23,217 nucleotides of DNA from JACOZM01 sp035289385 (GCA_035289385.1 DATDXI010000061.1:1-23217), one strand, 5' to 3'; positions 6,587-14,329 are shown, numbered from the stretch's first letter. Notes: generated from the letters alone by a model not told the origin. Program-made: numbers and translations.

Positions 6587-7521
6587 ACTGCGGCAAATGC
6601 AGCAATAAGGCAGTTATCACCCTCCAGCATGGAAGCCGATGTAAAATCCATTTCATCAATTACTTTGAAGATAAAGTGTTTAAGACGATCAATAAGTATC
6701 AGATGATTGAGAGAAACGATCATCTTTGTATTGCTACATCTGGAGGGAAAGATTCTCTGACAGTTTTGTATCTTACAAAGAAATATCTAGAAAAATATCA
6801 GATGAACGTTCCTCTCCAAGCCCTTGCTGTCGATGAAGGAATTGAAAATTACCGAGAGAAAACGCTGGTTGACCTTCAAAAATTCTGCAACGATCATGAT
6901 GTGAAATTGACTGTCGTTTCATTCAAAGAAGCATTTGATAAAACTTTAGATGAAGCCTATCCTATCATCAATAAAGACCTCAACAAGAAACCATGTAACA
7001 TCTGTGGTGTATGGAGGAGATACCTCTTAAACAAGCACGCTGCAGGATTAGAAGCAACAAAAGTGGTTACTGGGCATAACATGGATGATGAAGCTCAAGC
7101 GATCATGATGAATATCTTTAAGGCAAATACCACACTAGCTGGACGTCTAGGCCCCATTTCCAAAGAACAGGAACAGGGAGTATTTGTCCAGCGCGTCAAG
7201 CCGTTATATTTCTGTACGGACAAAGAAGTAAGGCTTTATGCTCTCTTGAAAGGCTTCCAAGTGGATTTTGCCGAATGCCCTTATTCGACGAGTGGATACC
7301 GCCATCACATCCAGGAAATGCTCAATGAATTCGAGCAGAAGTATAAAGGCACAAAACAAGGCATCATCAACTCTTTCCTAGCTTTACTGCCTCTCTTAGA
7401 ACAGCAAGATAAAGGACAGATGGTAGGAAAATGCAAGAATTGCGGCGAGCCTGCCAATAAAGAGACCTGCAATGCTTGTGTGATGGCACAGCAAGTATCG
7501 ATTCCTATAGGTGAAGAATGA
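6583..7521 (+). CDS. ttuA: TtuA/Ncs6-family tRNA thiolase
   Basis: 312 residues. Family enzymes adenylate a tRNA uridine and replace its C2 oxygen with sulfur. In order: N-terminal zinc site Cys3/Cys6/Cys20/His23; PP-loop SGGKDS at 53-58; the Fe-S ligand pair KKPCNICG (Cys138, Cys141) and third ligand Cys232 (AECPYS), the three cysteines that hold the [4Fe-4S] cluster in TtuA-type enzymes; the tRNA/ATP loop VVTGHNMDDEAQA near 161-173; and a C-terminal zinc finger Cys284/287/296/299. Every catalytic element is intact. It overlaps the receiver gene and the E1 gene by four bases each. Whether it makes s2U34 (Ncs6-like) or s2T54 (TtuA-like) cannot be told from sequence alone. Confidence 0.92.
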   Translation: MNCGKCSNKAVITLQHGSRCKIHFINYFEDKVFKTINKYQMIERNDHLCIATSGGKDSLTVLYLTKKYLEKYQMNVPLQALAVDEGIENYREKTLVDLQKFCNDHDVKLTVVSFKEAFDKTLDEAYPIINKDLNKKPCNICGVWRRYLLNKHAAGLEATKVVTGHNMDDEAQAIMMNIFKANTTLAGRLGPISKEQEQGVFVQRVKPLYFCTDKEVRLYALLKGFQVDFAECPYSTSGYRHHIQEMLNEFEQKYKGTKQGIINSFLALLPLLEQQDKGQMVGKCKNCGEPANKETCNACVMAQQVSIPIGEE

Positions 7522-8285
7522 AAGGAGCAGATAACAAAACAAAAAAAACGATTGTATTAACTGAACGAGAGATGGAGAAATATTCTCGCCAGACAATTTT
7601 ACTGATCATAGGATTGGAAGGACAGCAGAGGTTAAAGAAAGCACGAGTGGCTATCATTGGAATTGGTGCCTTAGGAACGTATACTGCCGAGATGCTTGCT
7701 CGAGCAGGAGTCGGCACGATCATCTTGATCGATGATGATATTGTTGAATCCTCTAATCTCCAGCGCCAAGCCTTATTTTCTGAATTTGATATTGGGAAAA
7801 AGAAAGTTTGCCAGGCGCAAGAGAAATTAAGGAAGATCAATTCGATGATAAATATTGAAGTGATTGAAAAAAGTATGGATAAGAAGACTGTTTCCATGCT
7901 CAAAGGAAAAAATGTTGATCTGATCTTAGATTGTACAGATAATGTTGAAACAAGATTCTTGCTCAACAAATTTTGCCATGACGAAAAAGTACCTTGGATC
8001 TATGCTTCTGCTGTCCAGACGCAAGGTTATGTCATGCCTATCTTTCCTTCTGGACCGTGTTTGAGCTGTTTCTTGGGAGATAAAGACGGTGAATCTGCCT
8101 GTGCTGCAGGAATAGTAAATACATTGCCAGCGATGATTTCTAGTGTGCAGACAACTTTAGCCTTGAAAATACTGATGGGAAAAGGAGTAGAGCAAATCTT
8201 GTACTATGTTGATGTTTGGCAGGGAGAGATTAAAAAAATAACGGTGAAGAAAAAGAAAAATTGTTCAGTTTGTGGAAGTGTTTGA
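7518..8285 (+). CDS. E1-like Ubl-activating enzyme (ThiF/MoeB/UbaA/TtuC family)
   Basis: 255 residues. YSRQTILLIIGLEGQQRLK is the family opening; GIGALG (48-53) is the nucleotide-binding loop; IDDDIVESSNLQRQ supplies the Asp and Arg83 for ATP; DCTDN (139-142) is the second Asp motif. Cys181/Cys184 and Cys249/Cys252 form the structural zinc site. Cys195 in SACAAGIVNTLPAM sits where MoeB/UbaA enzymes have the crossover-loop cysteine. The enzyme should adenylate the diglycine end of the 65-residue Ubl. The start overlaps the thiolase stop (ATGA at 7518); a second in-frame Met at residue 19 lies nearer the conserved region. There is no rhodanese domain, so the sulfur donor must be another protein. 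The 3' end overlaps the convergent ThiI-like gene by 21 bases. Confidence 0.92.
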   Translation: MKGADNKTKKTIVLTEREMEKYSRQTILLIIGLEGQQRLKKARVAIIGIGALGTYTAEMLARAGVGTIILIDDDIVESSNLQRQALFSEFDIGKKKVCQAQEKLRKINSMINIEVIEKSMDKKTVSMLKGKNVDLILDCTDNVETRFLLNKFCHDEKVPWIYASAVQTQGYVMPIFPSGPCLSCFLGDKDGESACAAGIVNTLPAMISSVQTTLALKILMGKGVEQILYYVDVWQGEIKKITVKKKKNCSVCGSV

Positions 8286-9110
8286 TGAAGGAAAAGAATA
8301 TTTCTCCAATTCTTTCTTGATCTCCGAAGGAGTATAAGCTATCAGAGGGCGGAGTGTTGTGAGATTACCTTGTTTTGTGTACGTAGAAAATATCTCTCCA
8401 GTGATAAGAAGAGGAATATTGTATTGTTTGGAAAGTTCTTCCAGCTCTTCATAATTTTGAAGAAGATGAAGTTTCAGTTTCTTAGAAGAGTATAGATTCA
8501 GCAGAGAAAGGTCTTGTTCTTGAAAACTGACAGGCAGTAGAGAACATCCTCGTCTCATCATCAGTAAGCCAGCTATAAGGCTGGCTTCATCTTCAACAAG
8601 AAGTAGGGCTTTGCCTTCAACTCCTTCTGGCAATCCGCCAAAGCAAGGGATAATTTCAGTAAAGATGAAAGCCCCGGCAGTATTTATTTCGATATGGAGA
8701 AGATGGTCCGGATGCTCATAGTGAAACTGTAAGGATAAATGAGCTTCAATATATCTTCCTACCTCTGCATTGATCTGTAAGGAAGTTCCAGGAAATGTTT
8801 TATCCGATCGTTTTGTTGCCACTCGAAATGTTCCTGTCTTGCCTTGAAATAAAGACAGCGCAGCAGCCTTGATCTCCTCCATTGTTTTTCCCACTTTTAT
8901 GGCAGGAGAATACGAGCCTACCCCAAACACGCGTTTGATAGAATGATGGTCAGGAAAATAAGGAAGAATAACTCTCCCACGCATTCTGCGGCAATTTTTG
9001 ACAGCAGTTATCTTTTTGATATTCGCGATGAGCTTATCTTCAAATATCCCTTGGTTCTTTCCTTTTAAGAATAATTCCCCATATCTTAGCAATAAGCAGT
9101 CAAATAGCAT
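8265..9110 (-). CDS. ThiI-like THUMP protein with a lost PP-loop
   Basis: 281 residues. The N-terminal ferredoxin-like and THUMP regions are well preserved (LLLRYGELFLKGKNQ at 7-20; RVATKRSDKTFPG then LQINAEVGRYIEAH near 96-124). THUMP domains bind the tRNA 3' acceptor. The C-terminal half still aligns with ThiI: GGLPEGVEGKALLL, then GLLMMRRGCSL, ITGEIFSTYTKQGNL and TLRPLIAYTPSEI. But the ATP-binding SGG(I/F)DS motif is replaced by VEDEAS, one residue shorter, and the whole protein is shorter than ThiI (about 380-480). It probably cannot adenylate uridine for s4U8, so it may be a tRNA-binding partner of another thiolase or a decayed paralogue. A TATA box 27 bases upstream supports the ATG at 9110. 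Confidence 0.82.
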   Translation of the reverse strand: MLFDCLLLRYGELFLKGKNQGIFEDKLIANIKKITAVKNCRRMRGRVILPYFPDHHSIKRVFGVGSYSPAIKVGKTMEEIKAAALSLFQGKTGTFRVATKRSDKTFPGTSLQINAEVGRYIEAHLSLQFHYEHPDHLLHIEINTAGAFIFTEIIPCFGGLPEGVEGKALLLVEDEASLIAGLLMMRRGCSLLPVSFQEQDLSLLNLYSSKKLKLHLLQNYEELEELSKQYNIPLLITGEIFSTYTKQGNLTTLRPLIAYTPSEIKKELEKYSFPSSNTSTN

Positions 9111-9133
9111 GATCTCTTTCCAGGAGATGATGG

Positions 9134-9142
9134 GTTTAAAAA
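9134..9142 (-). promoter_or_regulatory. TATA box of the ThiI-like gene
   Basis: Minus-strand TTTTTAAAC preceded by GGTAAGG; centre 27 bases from the ATG at 9110, implying a leaderless transcript. Confidence 0.55.
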
Positions 9143-9190
9143 CCTTACCACTTGTTATTAGTAAAAATAGTCTATAAATGAGAATAATCT

Positions 9191-9233
9191 ATTTATAAAA
9201 GGAATATTTAAATACTCTCTCTTCATTTATAAA
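9191..9233 (+). promoter_or_regulatory. Promoter region of tbp with three TATA-like elements
   Basis: ATTTATAAAA (9191-9200), TATTTAAATA (9205-9214) and ATTTATAAA (9226-9234) lie in a row before the TBP gene. The middle one has the best BRE-like lead (AAAAGGAA) and would start transcription near 9236, giving a short leader with GAGGGGG (9249-9255) as ribosome binding site. Confidence 0.5.
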
Positions 9234-9261
9234 GCAATAATCTTCATAGAGGGGGTTAATG

Positions 9262-9822
9262 ATGGCAAAAAAAACAACCGGAAAAAAGGAAATAAGGATT
9301 GTGAATATAGTTGTTTCCAGCAGTTTGGAAAAAGATATCCCATTAGAAAAGATGGCAGCGACCCTGCCGAATACGGAGTACAACCCAGAACAGTTTCCAG
9401 GGTTAGTATTAAGGATAAAAGACCCAAAAACGTCTGCGTTGATCTTCTCTAGCGGAAAAATTGTATGTACAGGAGCAAGAACCTTAGCTGACGTTGATCG
9501 AAGTATCCAAAGCATCATCAAAAGCTTAAAAAAATTGAATATTACGGTAACGATCAAGCCAGTGATCACCGTCCAGAACATCGTTGCTTCAGGAAGCATC
9601 GGTATGGACTTGAATCTGAACGTTTTAGGATTAAAATTGCCTCAGACAGAATATGAGCCGGAGCAGTTTCCTGGCCTTGTCCATAAACTGAAAGGCACGA
9701 ATGCCACGTTCTTATTGTTCAGTAACGGAAAGATTGTCTGTACTGGCACAAAAACAGAAGATGAAGTTCATCAAGCTACTGATAAATTGATCGAGAACTT
9801 GAAGAAAGTGCTGGCAAAGTAG
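9262..9822 (+). CDS. tbp: TATA-box-binding protein (TBP)
   Basis: 186 residues forming the two-fold repeated saddle of archaeal TBP. Repeat 1 has TEYNPEQFPGLVLRIKDPKT then IFSSGKIVCTGARTLADV; repeat 2 has TEYEPEQFPGLVHKLKG then LFSNGKIVCTGTKTEDEV. The protein binds promoter TATA boxes and with TFB recruits RNA polymerase. Two Met codons are adjacent (9259 and 9262); the ribosome binding site GAGGGGG at 9249-9255 gives a usual spacing to either, so the exact start is uncertain by one residue. It is monocistronic, with a T-rich tail after the stop. The N-terminal MAKKTTGKK is basic, and the acidic C-terminal tail of some archaeal TBPs is absent. Cluster context: directly upstream of the replication genes. 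Confidence 0.97.
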   Translation: MAKKTTGKKEIRIVNIVVSSSLEKDIPLEKMAATLPNTEYNPEQFPGLVLRIKDPKTSALIFSSGKIVCTGARTLADVDRSIQSIIKSLKKLNITVTIKPVITVQNIVASGSIGMDLNLNVLGLKLPQTEYEPEQFPGLVHKLKGTNATFLLFSNGKIVCTGTKTEDEVHQATDKLIENLKKVLAK

Positions 9823-9823
9823 A

Positions 9824-9869
9824 TTTTCCTTCTTTCTTGTATATTTTTCCTCTTTTTGTTTATATTTTG
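9824..9869 (+). terminator. T-rich transcription termination region after tbp
   Basis: Several runs of four or five T (ATTTTCC, TATTTTTCC, TCTTTTTG, TATATTTTGG) directly after the stop codon, without a stable hairpin: the usual archaeal intrinsic terminator form. Confidence 0.55.
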
Positions 9870-9927
9870 GATAAAAATGGGTTTGATAGAAAGAACAAAA
9901 CAACACCTATATTCTCTACTAGCACAT

Positions 9928-9939
9928 CTTTTATAAAAG
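9928..9939 (+). promoter_or_regulatory. Palindromic TATA box of the mcm operon
   Basis: CTTTTATAAAAG is a perfect 12-bp palindrome. It predicts a transcription start near 9960 and thus a leader of about 75 bases before the mcm ATG, unlike the leaderless genes nearby. Confidence 0.55.
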
Positions 9940-9961
9940 AACAAATCTCTTAATTTTACAG

Positions 9962-10035
9962 AGTGAGGAGGGGGTTGTTATCTTTTTATGGGACTAAGGG
10001 AGTGAACTTGTTCACGACCGCATGTCGCATGTTTG
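9962..10035 (+). promoter_or_regulatory. Long structured leader of mcm
   Basis: The predicted leader holds a purine-rich GAGGAGGGGG (about 9965-9974), a five-codon mini-ORF ATG GGA CTA AGG GAG TGA at 9988-10005, an inverted repeat GTGAAC-TT-GTTCAC at 10002-10015, and a doubled GCATG (10020-10031). The GAGGAGGGGG is well placed for the mini-ORF and not for mcm. Any regulatory role is inference. Confidence 0.35.
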
Positions 10036-12078
10036 ATGATAACTTTACAAAGTTATATGGACGTCGACGAACAAATCAAAGTATTCCGGGAATTCATTGA
10101 GCAGAATTATTACCCCCAGCTCTTAGAGGCAGTTAGGAAAGGGCAGTTGTTTTTAGTTTTAGACTTCGCAGAACTTGTCAAATTTAACACAGAGATCTGT
10201 GAAGAGTTGTTGGAAGCTCCTGAAGAATTGTTGAAAGCAGGAGAATTGGCCGTAAAAGAGTTTGACCTGCCAAAAAAAATAGCAAAATTTAGCCTTCGCA
10301 TCCATAACCTGCCTTCATCCCAAAACATCAAGATCAGTGATATTAGAAGCAAACATCTCACAAAATTGATGGCATTAGAAGGTATCGTCCGGCAAAAGTC
10401 TGATGTCCGTCCCCATGTGACAGCCGCAAAATTTGAATGTCCCTCTTGTGGAAACATCTTAAACGTATTGCAATTAGACAAGAAGTATAAAGAGCCGACA
10501 AGATGTGGTTGTGGAAGGAAAGGAAAATTTAAAGAGATATCTAAAGAATTGGTTGATGGGCAGGGCTTAGTATTAGAAGAAGCTGCTGATGAATTAGATG
10601 GCACACAGCCAAAAAGGATCAATGTTTTCTTGAAAGACGATCTTGTTTCTCCCATACCAGAGAGGAAAAGCAGTCCCGGATCAAGGGTAAGGGTCTATGG
10701 TTGGTTAACTGAAGTGCCTATCACGTTAAAGACAGGTGGGCAAGCCACAAAATATGACCTTATCATAGAGGCAAATTTTATCGAGCCGTTGCAGGATGAG
10801 GATATTGAAAATACGATCACTCCTGAAGAGATGGAGAAAATACAAGAGATCGGGAGGAGTGGCAGAAGTTTACAGATAGTTGCCACAAATCTTGCCCCGT
10901 CCATCTATGGCCATGATAAGATCAAAGAAGCGTTAGTGTTGCAGTTGGCCGGAGGAAGCAGGAAAGTCCGCACCGATGGGGTCATCACTAGAGGGGATAT
11001 GCATATGCTTCTCATAGGGGATCCTGGTTCGGCAAAATCACAATTATTGAAGAGAATATCTAAAATAGCTCCGAAAGCCAGATTTACTAGTGGAAAAGGA
11101 GCTAGCGCAGCAGGACTTACCGCATCCGTGGTAAAAGACGAATTTTTGGGCGGATGGAGCTTGGAAGCGGGAACATTAGTCTTAGCAAACAGAGGATTTG
11201 CCATCATTGATGAGATGGATAAGATGGGAAAGGATGACCGTTCTGCCTTGCATGAAGGGATGGAACAGCAACAGATCAGCATCAGTAAAGCGAATATCCA
11301 AGCTACCTTGCGCTGTGAAACATCGATCATTGCCGCAGCCAACCCTAAGTTTGGGCGATTTGACCCGTATGACTTGATTGCGAATCAGATTGACCTTCCT
11401 CCAACATTGATCAACAGGTTTGACCTTATTTTTCCTATCAAAGACCTTCCCAGCAGAGAGAAAGATGAGCAGATAGCTACCTTTATTTTAAAGTTGCATC
11501 AAGATCCGACGTCAGCCCAATCAGATATATCTACAGAGCTATTACGAAAATATTTTTCATACATCCGCCATAAGATCATCCCTGCCATCGGGGAAGAAGC
11601 CATTGAGGAGATAAAAAAGTATTATATCACTATGCGCAACTCTGGAGCAGCTAGTGAGGGGGGGATAAAAAGTATCCCTATAACCGCTCGGCAGCTAGAG
11701 GCATTAGTGAGGTTAGCAGAAGCTTCAGCAAAAGTGAGGCTCAGTAGAACAGTAGAGCGAGAAGACGCATTGAAGGCTATAGAGCTTATCGATTATTGTC
11801 TTAACCAGATCGCAAAAGACTCTGAAACAGGAAAGATTGACATTGATAGGCTAGGAAGTAGGATTACTGCGACGCAGAGAAGCAGTTTAAGCACGATCAA
11901 AGAGATCATTCATGCTATGGAAGAGCAGTTACAGACAAAAATGATCCCTATTGAAAATATTGCTGAAGCTGCCAGAGAGAAGAATATCACTCCAGAACAA
12001 GTTGAAGATGGTTTAGAGAAATTACGGCGATCAGGAGATATTTTTGAGCCAAAACGAGGATTTGTCCAGAGGCTATAA
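10036..12078 (+). CDS. mcm: Replicative minichromosome maintenance helicase (MCM)
   Basis: 680 residues, the normal length of archaeal MCM, with no intein. The N-terminal domain holds a zinc site (CPSC near 135-138, CGC near 157-159) and the DNA-binding OB fold. AAA+ motifs: Walker A GDPGSAKS (about 328-335), helix-2 insert SGKGASAAGLTASVV, GWSLEAGTLVLANRG, Walker B FAIIDEMDKM, sensor 1 AAANPKFGRFDP and arginine finger LINRFDLIF. The C-terminus is a winged helix. The ring hexamer unwinds DNA ahead of the fork. An in-frame stop at 10003 limits the start to TTG 10033, ATG 10036 or ATG 10060; ATG 10036 is chosen. The next gene follows two bases after the stop, making an mcm/RPA operon. Confidence 0.97.
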   Translation: MITLQSYMDVDEQIKVFREFIEQNYYPQLLEAVRKGQLFLVLDFAELVKFNTEICEELLEAPEELLKAGELAVKEFDLPKKIAKFSLRIHNLPSSQNIKISDIRSKHLTKLMALEGIVRQKSDVRPHVTAAKFECPSCGNILNVLQLDKKYKEPTRCGCGRKGKFKEISKELVDGQGLVLEEAADELDGTQPKRINVFLKDDLVSPIPERKSSPGSRVRVYGWLTEVPITLKTGGQATKYDLIIEANFIEPLQDEDIENTITPEEMEKIQEIGRSGRSLQIVATNLAPSIYGHDKIKEALVLQLAGGSRKVRTDGVITRGDMHMLLIGDPGSAKSQLLKRISKIAPKARFTSGKGASAAGLTASVVKDEFLGGWSLEAGTLVLANRGFAIIDEMDKMGKDDRSALHEGMEQQQISISKANIQATLRCETSIIAAANPKFGRFDPYDLIANQIDLPPTLINRFDLIFPIKDLPSREKDEQIATFILKLHQDPTSAQSDISTELLRKYFSYIRHKIIPAIGEEAIEEIKKYYITMRNSGAASEGGIKSIPITARQLEALVRLAEASAKVRLSRTVEREDALKAIELIDYCLNQIAKDSETGKIDIDRLGSRITATQRSSLSTIKEIIHAMEEQLQTKMIPIENIAEAAREKNITPEQVEDGLEKLRRSGDIFEPKRGFVQRL

Positions 12079-12080
12079 TC

Positions 12081-12800
12081 ATGGAACCTTCCTTCCAGCG
12101 CTTTTGTGCGGTAAAACTTTCAGTTAAAGATATTATAGAAGGAAACATACATCAACAGGATGAAAGCGCTGGAACCTACCTGCTTCTAAACTCGATGGCA
12201 ATCCATAGGGTAAATGTTATTGGAGTTATCGTCCACAAAGAGATAGTAGGAAGTGTGGCCTCTCTCTTGATTGATGATAGCACGGAAAGGATCCCGGTGA
12301 AAGTATTTGAGGAAAATAGAAACGCAGCGGATCTCACAACAGGGAATGGCCTCTTGGTCATAGGCAGAGTAAGGATCTATAATGGAGAAAAGTATATCTC
12401 TCCAGAAATATTAAAAAAAGTTCCTCTCCACTGGTTGAGGGTGAGGATGATGGAACTTTCCTTGCAGAAACAGGAAGAAAAAGAAGATGCCTCTACAGCA
12501 GCTAAATTAAAGAAAACTATACGTAGTGAAGAGGATAAGAAGGATGATAGAAAGAAGAGAGAAGAGTTAGAGATTATTGAAGAAGAGGGTGATGGAGAAG
12601 AACAGGATACCATCCAAAAAATTCTTCTACCTTTCCAGAAGATCCTTGCTGTTATCAAAGAGTTAGATGATGGAAGTGGCGCCATGATTGAAGAGGTGGT
12701 TGAACGGTCGCCCATCAAAGACACGGAACAGCTACTTCATAAAATGCTGGAAAAAGGGGATATTTTTACGTTAAGCCCGGGAAGAGTAAAAGTACTTTAG
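12081..12800 (+). CDS. RPA32-like OB-fold / winged-helix single-strand DNA-binding protein
   Basis: 239 residues. An OB fold spans about 38-125 (VNVIGVIVHKEIVGSVASLL, then DDSTERIPVKVF and LVIGRVRIYNGEKYISPEIL). It is followed by a very charged flexible linker (about 135-175, repeats of Glu, Asp and Lys) and a C-terminal winged helix (about 177-239: IQKILLPFQKILAVIKELDD, GAMIEEVVER, LHKMLEKGDIFTLSPGRVKVL). This layout is that of RPA32/archaeal RPA2-type proteins, which help coat single-stranded DNA and recruit partners through the winged helix. It starts two bases after the mcm stop, so helicase and ssDNA-binding factor are co-translated. No zinc finger is present. The RPA41-like partner is not in this window. 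Confidence 0.85.
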   Translation: MEPSFQRFCAVKLSVKDIIEGNIHQQDESAGTYLLLNSMAIHRVNVIGVIVHKEIVGSVASLLIDDSTERIPVKVFEENRNAADLTTGNGLLVIGRVRIYNGEKYISPEILKKVPLHWLRVRMMELSLQKQEEKEDASTAAKLKKTIRSEEDKKDDRKKREELEIIEEEGDGEEQDTIQKILLPFQKILAVIKELDDGSGAMIEEVVERSPIKDTEQLLHKMLEKGDIFTLSPGRVKVL

Positions 12801-12837
12801 CTTAAGGAAAAAAGAGAAGAGTAATAAAAGGAAGAGT
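12801..12837 (-). terminator. T-rich tail of the SpoIIM-family gene
   Basis: The 37 bases between the convergent RPA-like and SpoIIM genes read as T/C-rich runs (CTTTTATT, CTCTTTTTTCC) on the minus strand, fitting termination of the minus-strand gene. On the plus strand they are purine-rich, with no T-run for the RPA gene. Confidence 0.35.
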
Positions 12838-13689
12838 TTAAGAAAAAAAGATAGGAGTGACAAATACTTCTACAAGGCTCCCAAAAAATAATAATCCTAA
12901 GCTGATTATCAATAGATTTAAGGCATCCAGAAAAACCTTCTCGTTTCTCGCGTCTTGTTTGATCAATGCAATGGAAACTATTCCACCAGCCAATGCTGCG
13001 ACGAAATATGCCCCTATTTCAAATACACCATGAAGCATATAGCGAAAAAAACCCAGCGCTCCAGCTTTAAAATAAGCTGAAACAACACTAAACCCCACTA
13101 AAGAAGCCGTTGCCGATATCTCCGAACGAATGAAATTCCCGATAGCCGTAGCGATGACGGAAGCGTTCCACGTCAAGATGAATAAGGCACCTGCACCATA
13201 AAGTAAGGAAAAGATGATACAAAAAAACATCACTTTGATGTTATTGAGAAAAATCTTGATGAATAGACCTCCTCCAATACTATACCCTGTAAGTCGAGCC
13301 TGAATAGCACTATTGACATTTAATATAGCTTGCTCTTGAATATTGAATAACGTGCCAGTAATCTCAATGGGAAGGAAAACATAAGCCATAGTTAGAGCTG
13401 AAGTTATTCCTAAGAAGAGAAACATAAGGAAAACTAAGACTTTCGTATGCTCTCTCAATAAAACAACCTCTTTATACTTTAAATCAAGCTCCTCCTCATT
13501 CTTTATAGTAGTATAAAGAAGAGGGAGAGACCCGATGACGATCAAAAAAACAGTCAATATCCCCGCAATCTCTTGAAAGACAAAATAGCTCAGCATCATC
13601 CCAATAATAGAATAGAGAAACCCCGCCCAAAACATCTGGAAGGGTTTCTTTTTAACGACAAAGGGATTAAAGAGAGCTTCTAGAACCAT
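12838..13689 (-). CDS. SpoIIM/DUF95-family integral membrane protein
   Basis: 283 residues from the ATG at 13689. About six hydrophobic segments are visible, including FWAGFLYSIIGMMLSYFVF, IAGILTVFLIVIGSLPLLY, VLVFLMFLFLGITSALTMAY, VMFFCIIFSLLYGAGALFIL, the GAYFVAALAGGIVSIAL helix near the end, and a final LLIISLGLLFFGSLVEVFV. The core FLNNIKVMFFCIIFSLLYGA and the LHGVFEIGAYFVAA segment are the signature of stage II sporulation protein M homologues, which are widespread in archaea that do not sporulate; their function is unknown. An ATG at 13701 would add four residues, but a TATA box at 13711-13722 lies 26 bases before 13689, so the later start fits a leaderless message. Its promoter abuts the predicted origin. 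Confidence 0.85.
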   Translation of the reverse strand: MVLEALFNPFVVKKKPFQMFWAGFLYSIIGMMLSYFVFQEIAGILTVFLIVIGSLPLLYTTIKNEEELDLKYKEVVLLREHTKVLVFLMFLFLGITSALTMAYVFLPIEITGTLFNIQEQAILNVNSAIQARLTGYSIGGGLFIKIFLNNIKVMFFCIIFSLLYGAGALFILTWNASVIATAIGNFIRSEISATASLVGFSVVSAYFKAGALGFFRYMLHGVFEIGAYFVAALAGGIVSIALIKQDARNEKVFLDALNLLIISLGLLFFGSLVEVFVTPIFFS

Positions 13690-13710
13690 AAGAATATCCA
13701 TTTCTTCATG

Positions 13711-13722
13711 ATATTTAAATCC
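13711..13722 (-). promoter_or_regulatory. TATA box of the SpoIIM-family gene
   Basis: Minus-strand GGATTTAAATAT after AGAGAA; centre at 13716, 26-27 bases from the ATG at 13689. Confidence 0.55.
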
Positions 13723-13767
13723 TTCTCTGGACTTCAGAAGAAAGAGCGTGCATCAAAGAGGAGAGTG

Positions 13768-13792
13768 CCACCCCTTTATTTCTTATGGAAAC
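13768..13792 (-). promoter_or_regulatory. Origin recognition box A (ORB-A)
   Basis: Read on the minus strand: GTTTCCATAAGAAA, then TAA, then AGGGGTG and a final G. It has the ORB layout: a short dyad around TTTCC...GAAA followed by a G-string. 21 of 25 positions equal ORB-B. Confidence 0.7.
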
Positions 13793-14123
13793 GATCAAAA
13801 CAAAAAAAATAATGTCTTCTTGTTCCTAAACAACGAAGAAAGAATAGAGAGAGGTAACAGAAGGAAGAAAGCTATTTCCTGTGGACTATAAAAATGAAGA
13901 AAAAGTTCTCTTATTTTTGTTTTGATGAACGAAGACCAGATCCACTTCACTTATCAAATAGTAGCACACCAACAAAACAACAAAAAGAATGAAGAAAGAT
14001 GATATGCGCGTTCCGTTTCGTGTTCCTTTTTATTTTCCATCTTACCTGTAGCTGGTCCTCTTTTTGATAATAAACCCCTACTCTTTTCGATATTTTATTA
14101 GGTATCTTGTTAAGTATCTTATC

Positions 14124-14171
14124 ACTTACTACATTACTTACTACATTACTTACTACATTACTTATTTTATT
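14124..14171. repeat. Tandem 12-bp repeat in the A+T-rich core
   Basis: ACTTACTACATT occurs three times head to tail (14124-14135, 14136-14147, 14148-14159), followed by a degenerate fourth copy ACTTATTTTATT (14160-14171). It lies at the left edge of the A+T-rich core of the predicted origin. Confidence 0.85.
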
Positions 14172-14329
14172 AAGCATCTGATTATTATCTTATTGTATGG
14201 TTATTATATGTTATTTAATAGTAAGTAATATTATTTTCAATATAGAAAAAATATAATAAATAACATAATTAATATAATAAATAATATCATCAATTATACC
14301 ATTATAATTAATATAACATCTGATTAATA

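Noticed and set aside
9189..9599. Minus-strand frame of 136 codons opposite tbp
   Set aside because: Shadow of TBP, whose identity is certain.
10033..10035. TTG as the mcm start
   Set aside because: An ATG follows immediately in frame and is the simpler start; the difference is one residue.
14124..14171. Possible CRISPR array
   Set aside because: The 12-bp units are directly adjacent with no spacers, and no cas genes are present.
13947..14177. 76-codon minus-strand frame in the origin region
   Set aside because: Its N-terminal half is only the translation of the 12-bp tandem repeat (NVVS units) and A+T-rich DNA; no family resemblance, and it lies in the predicted unwinding region.
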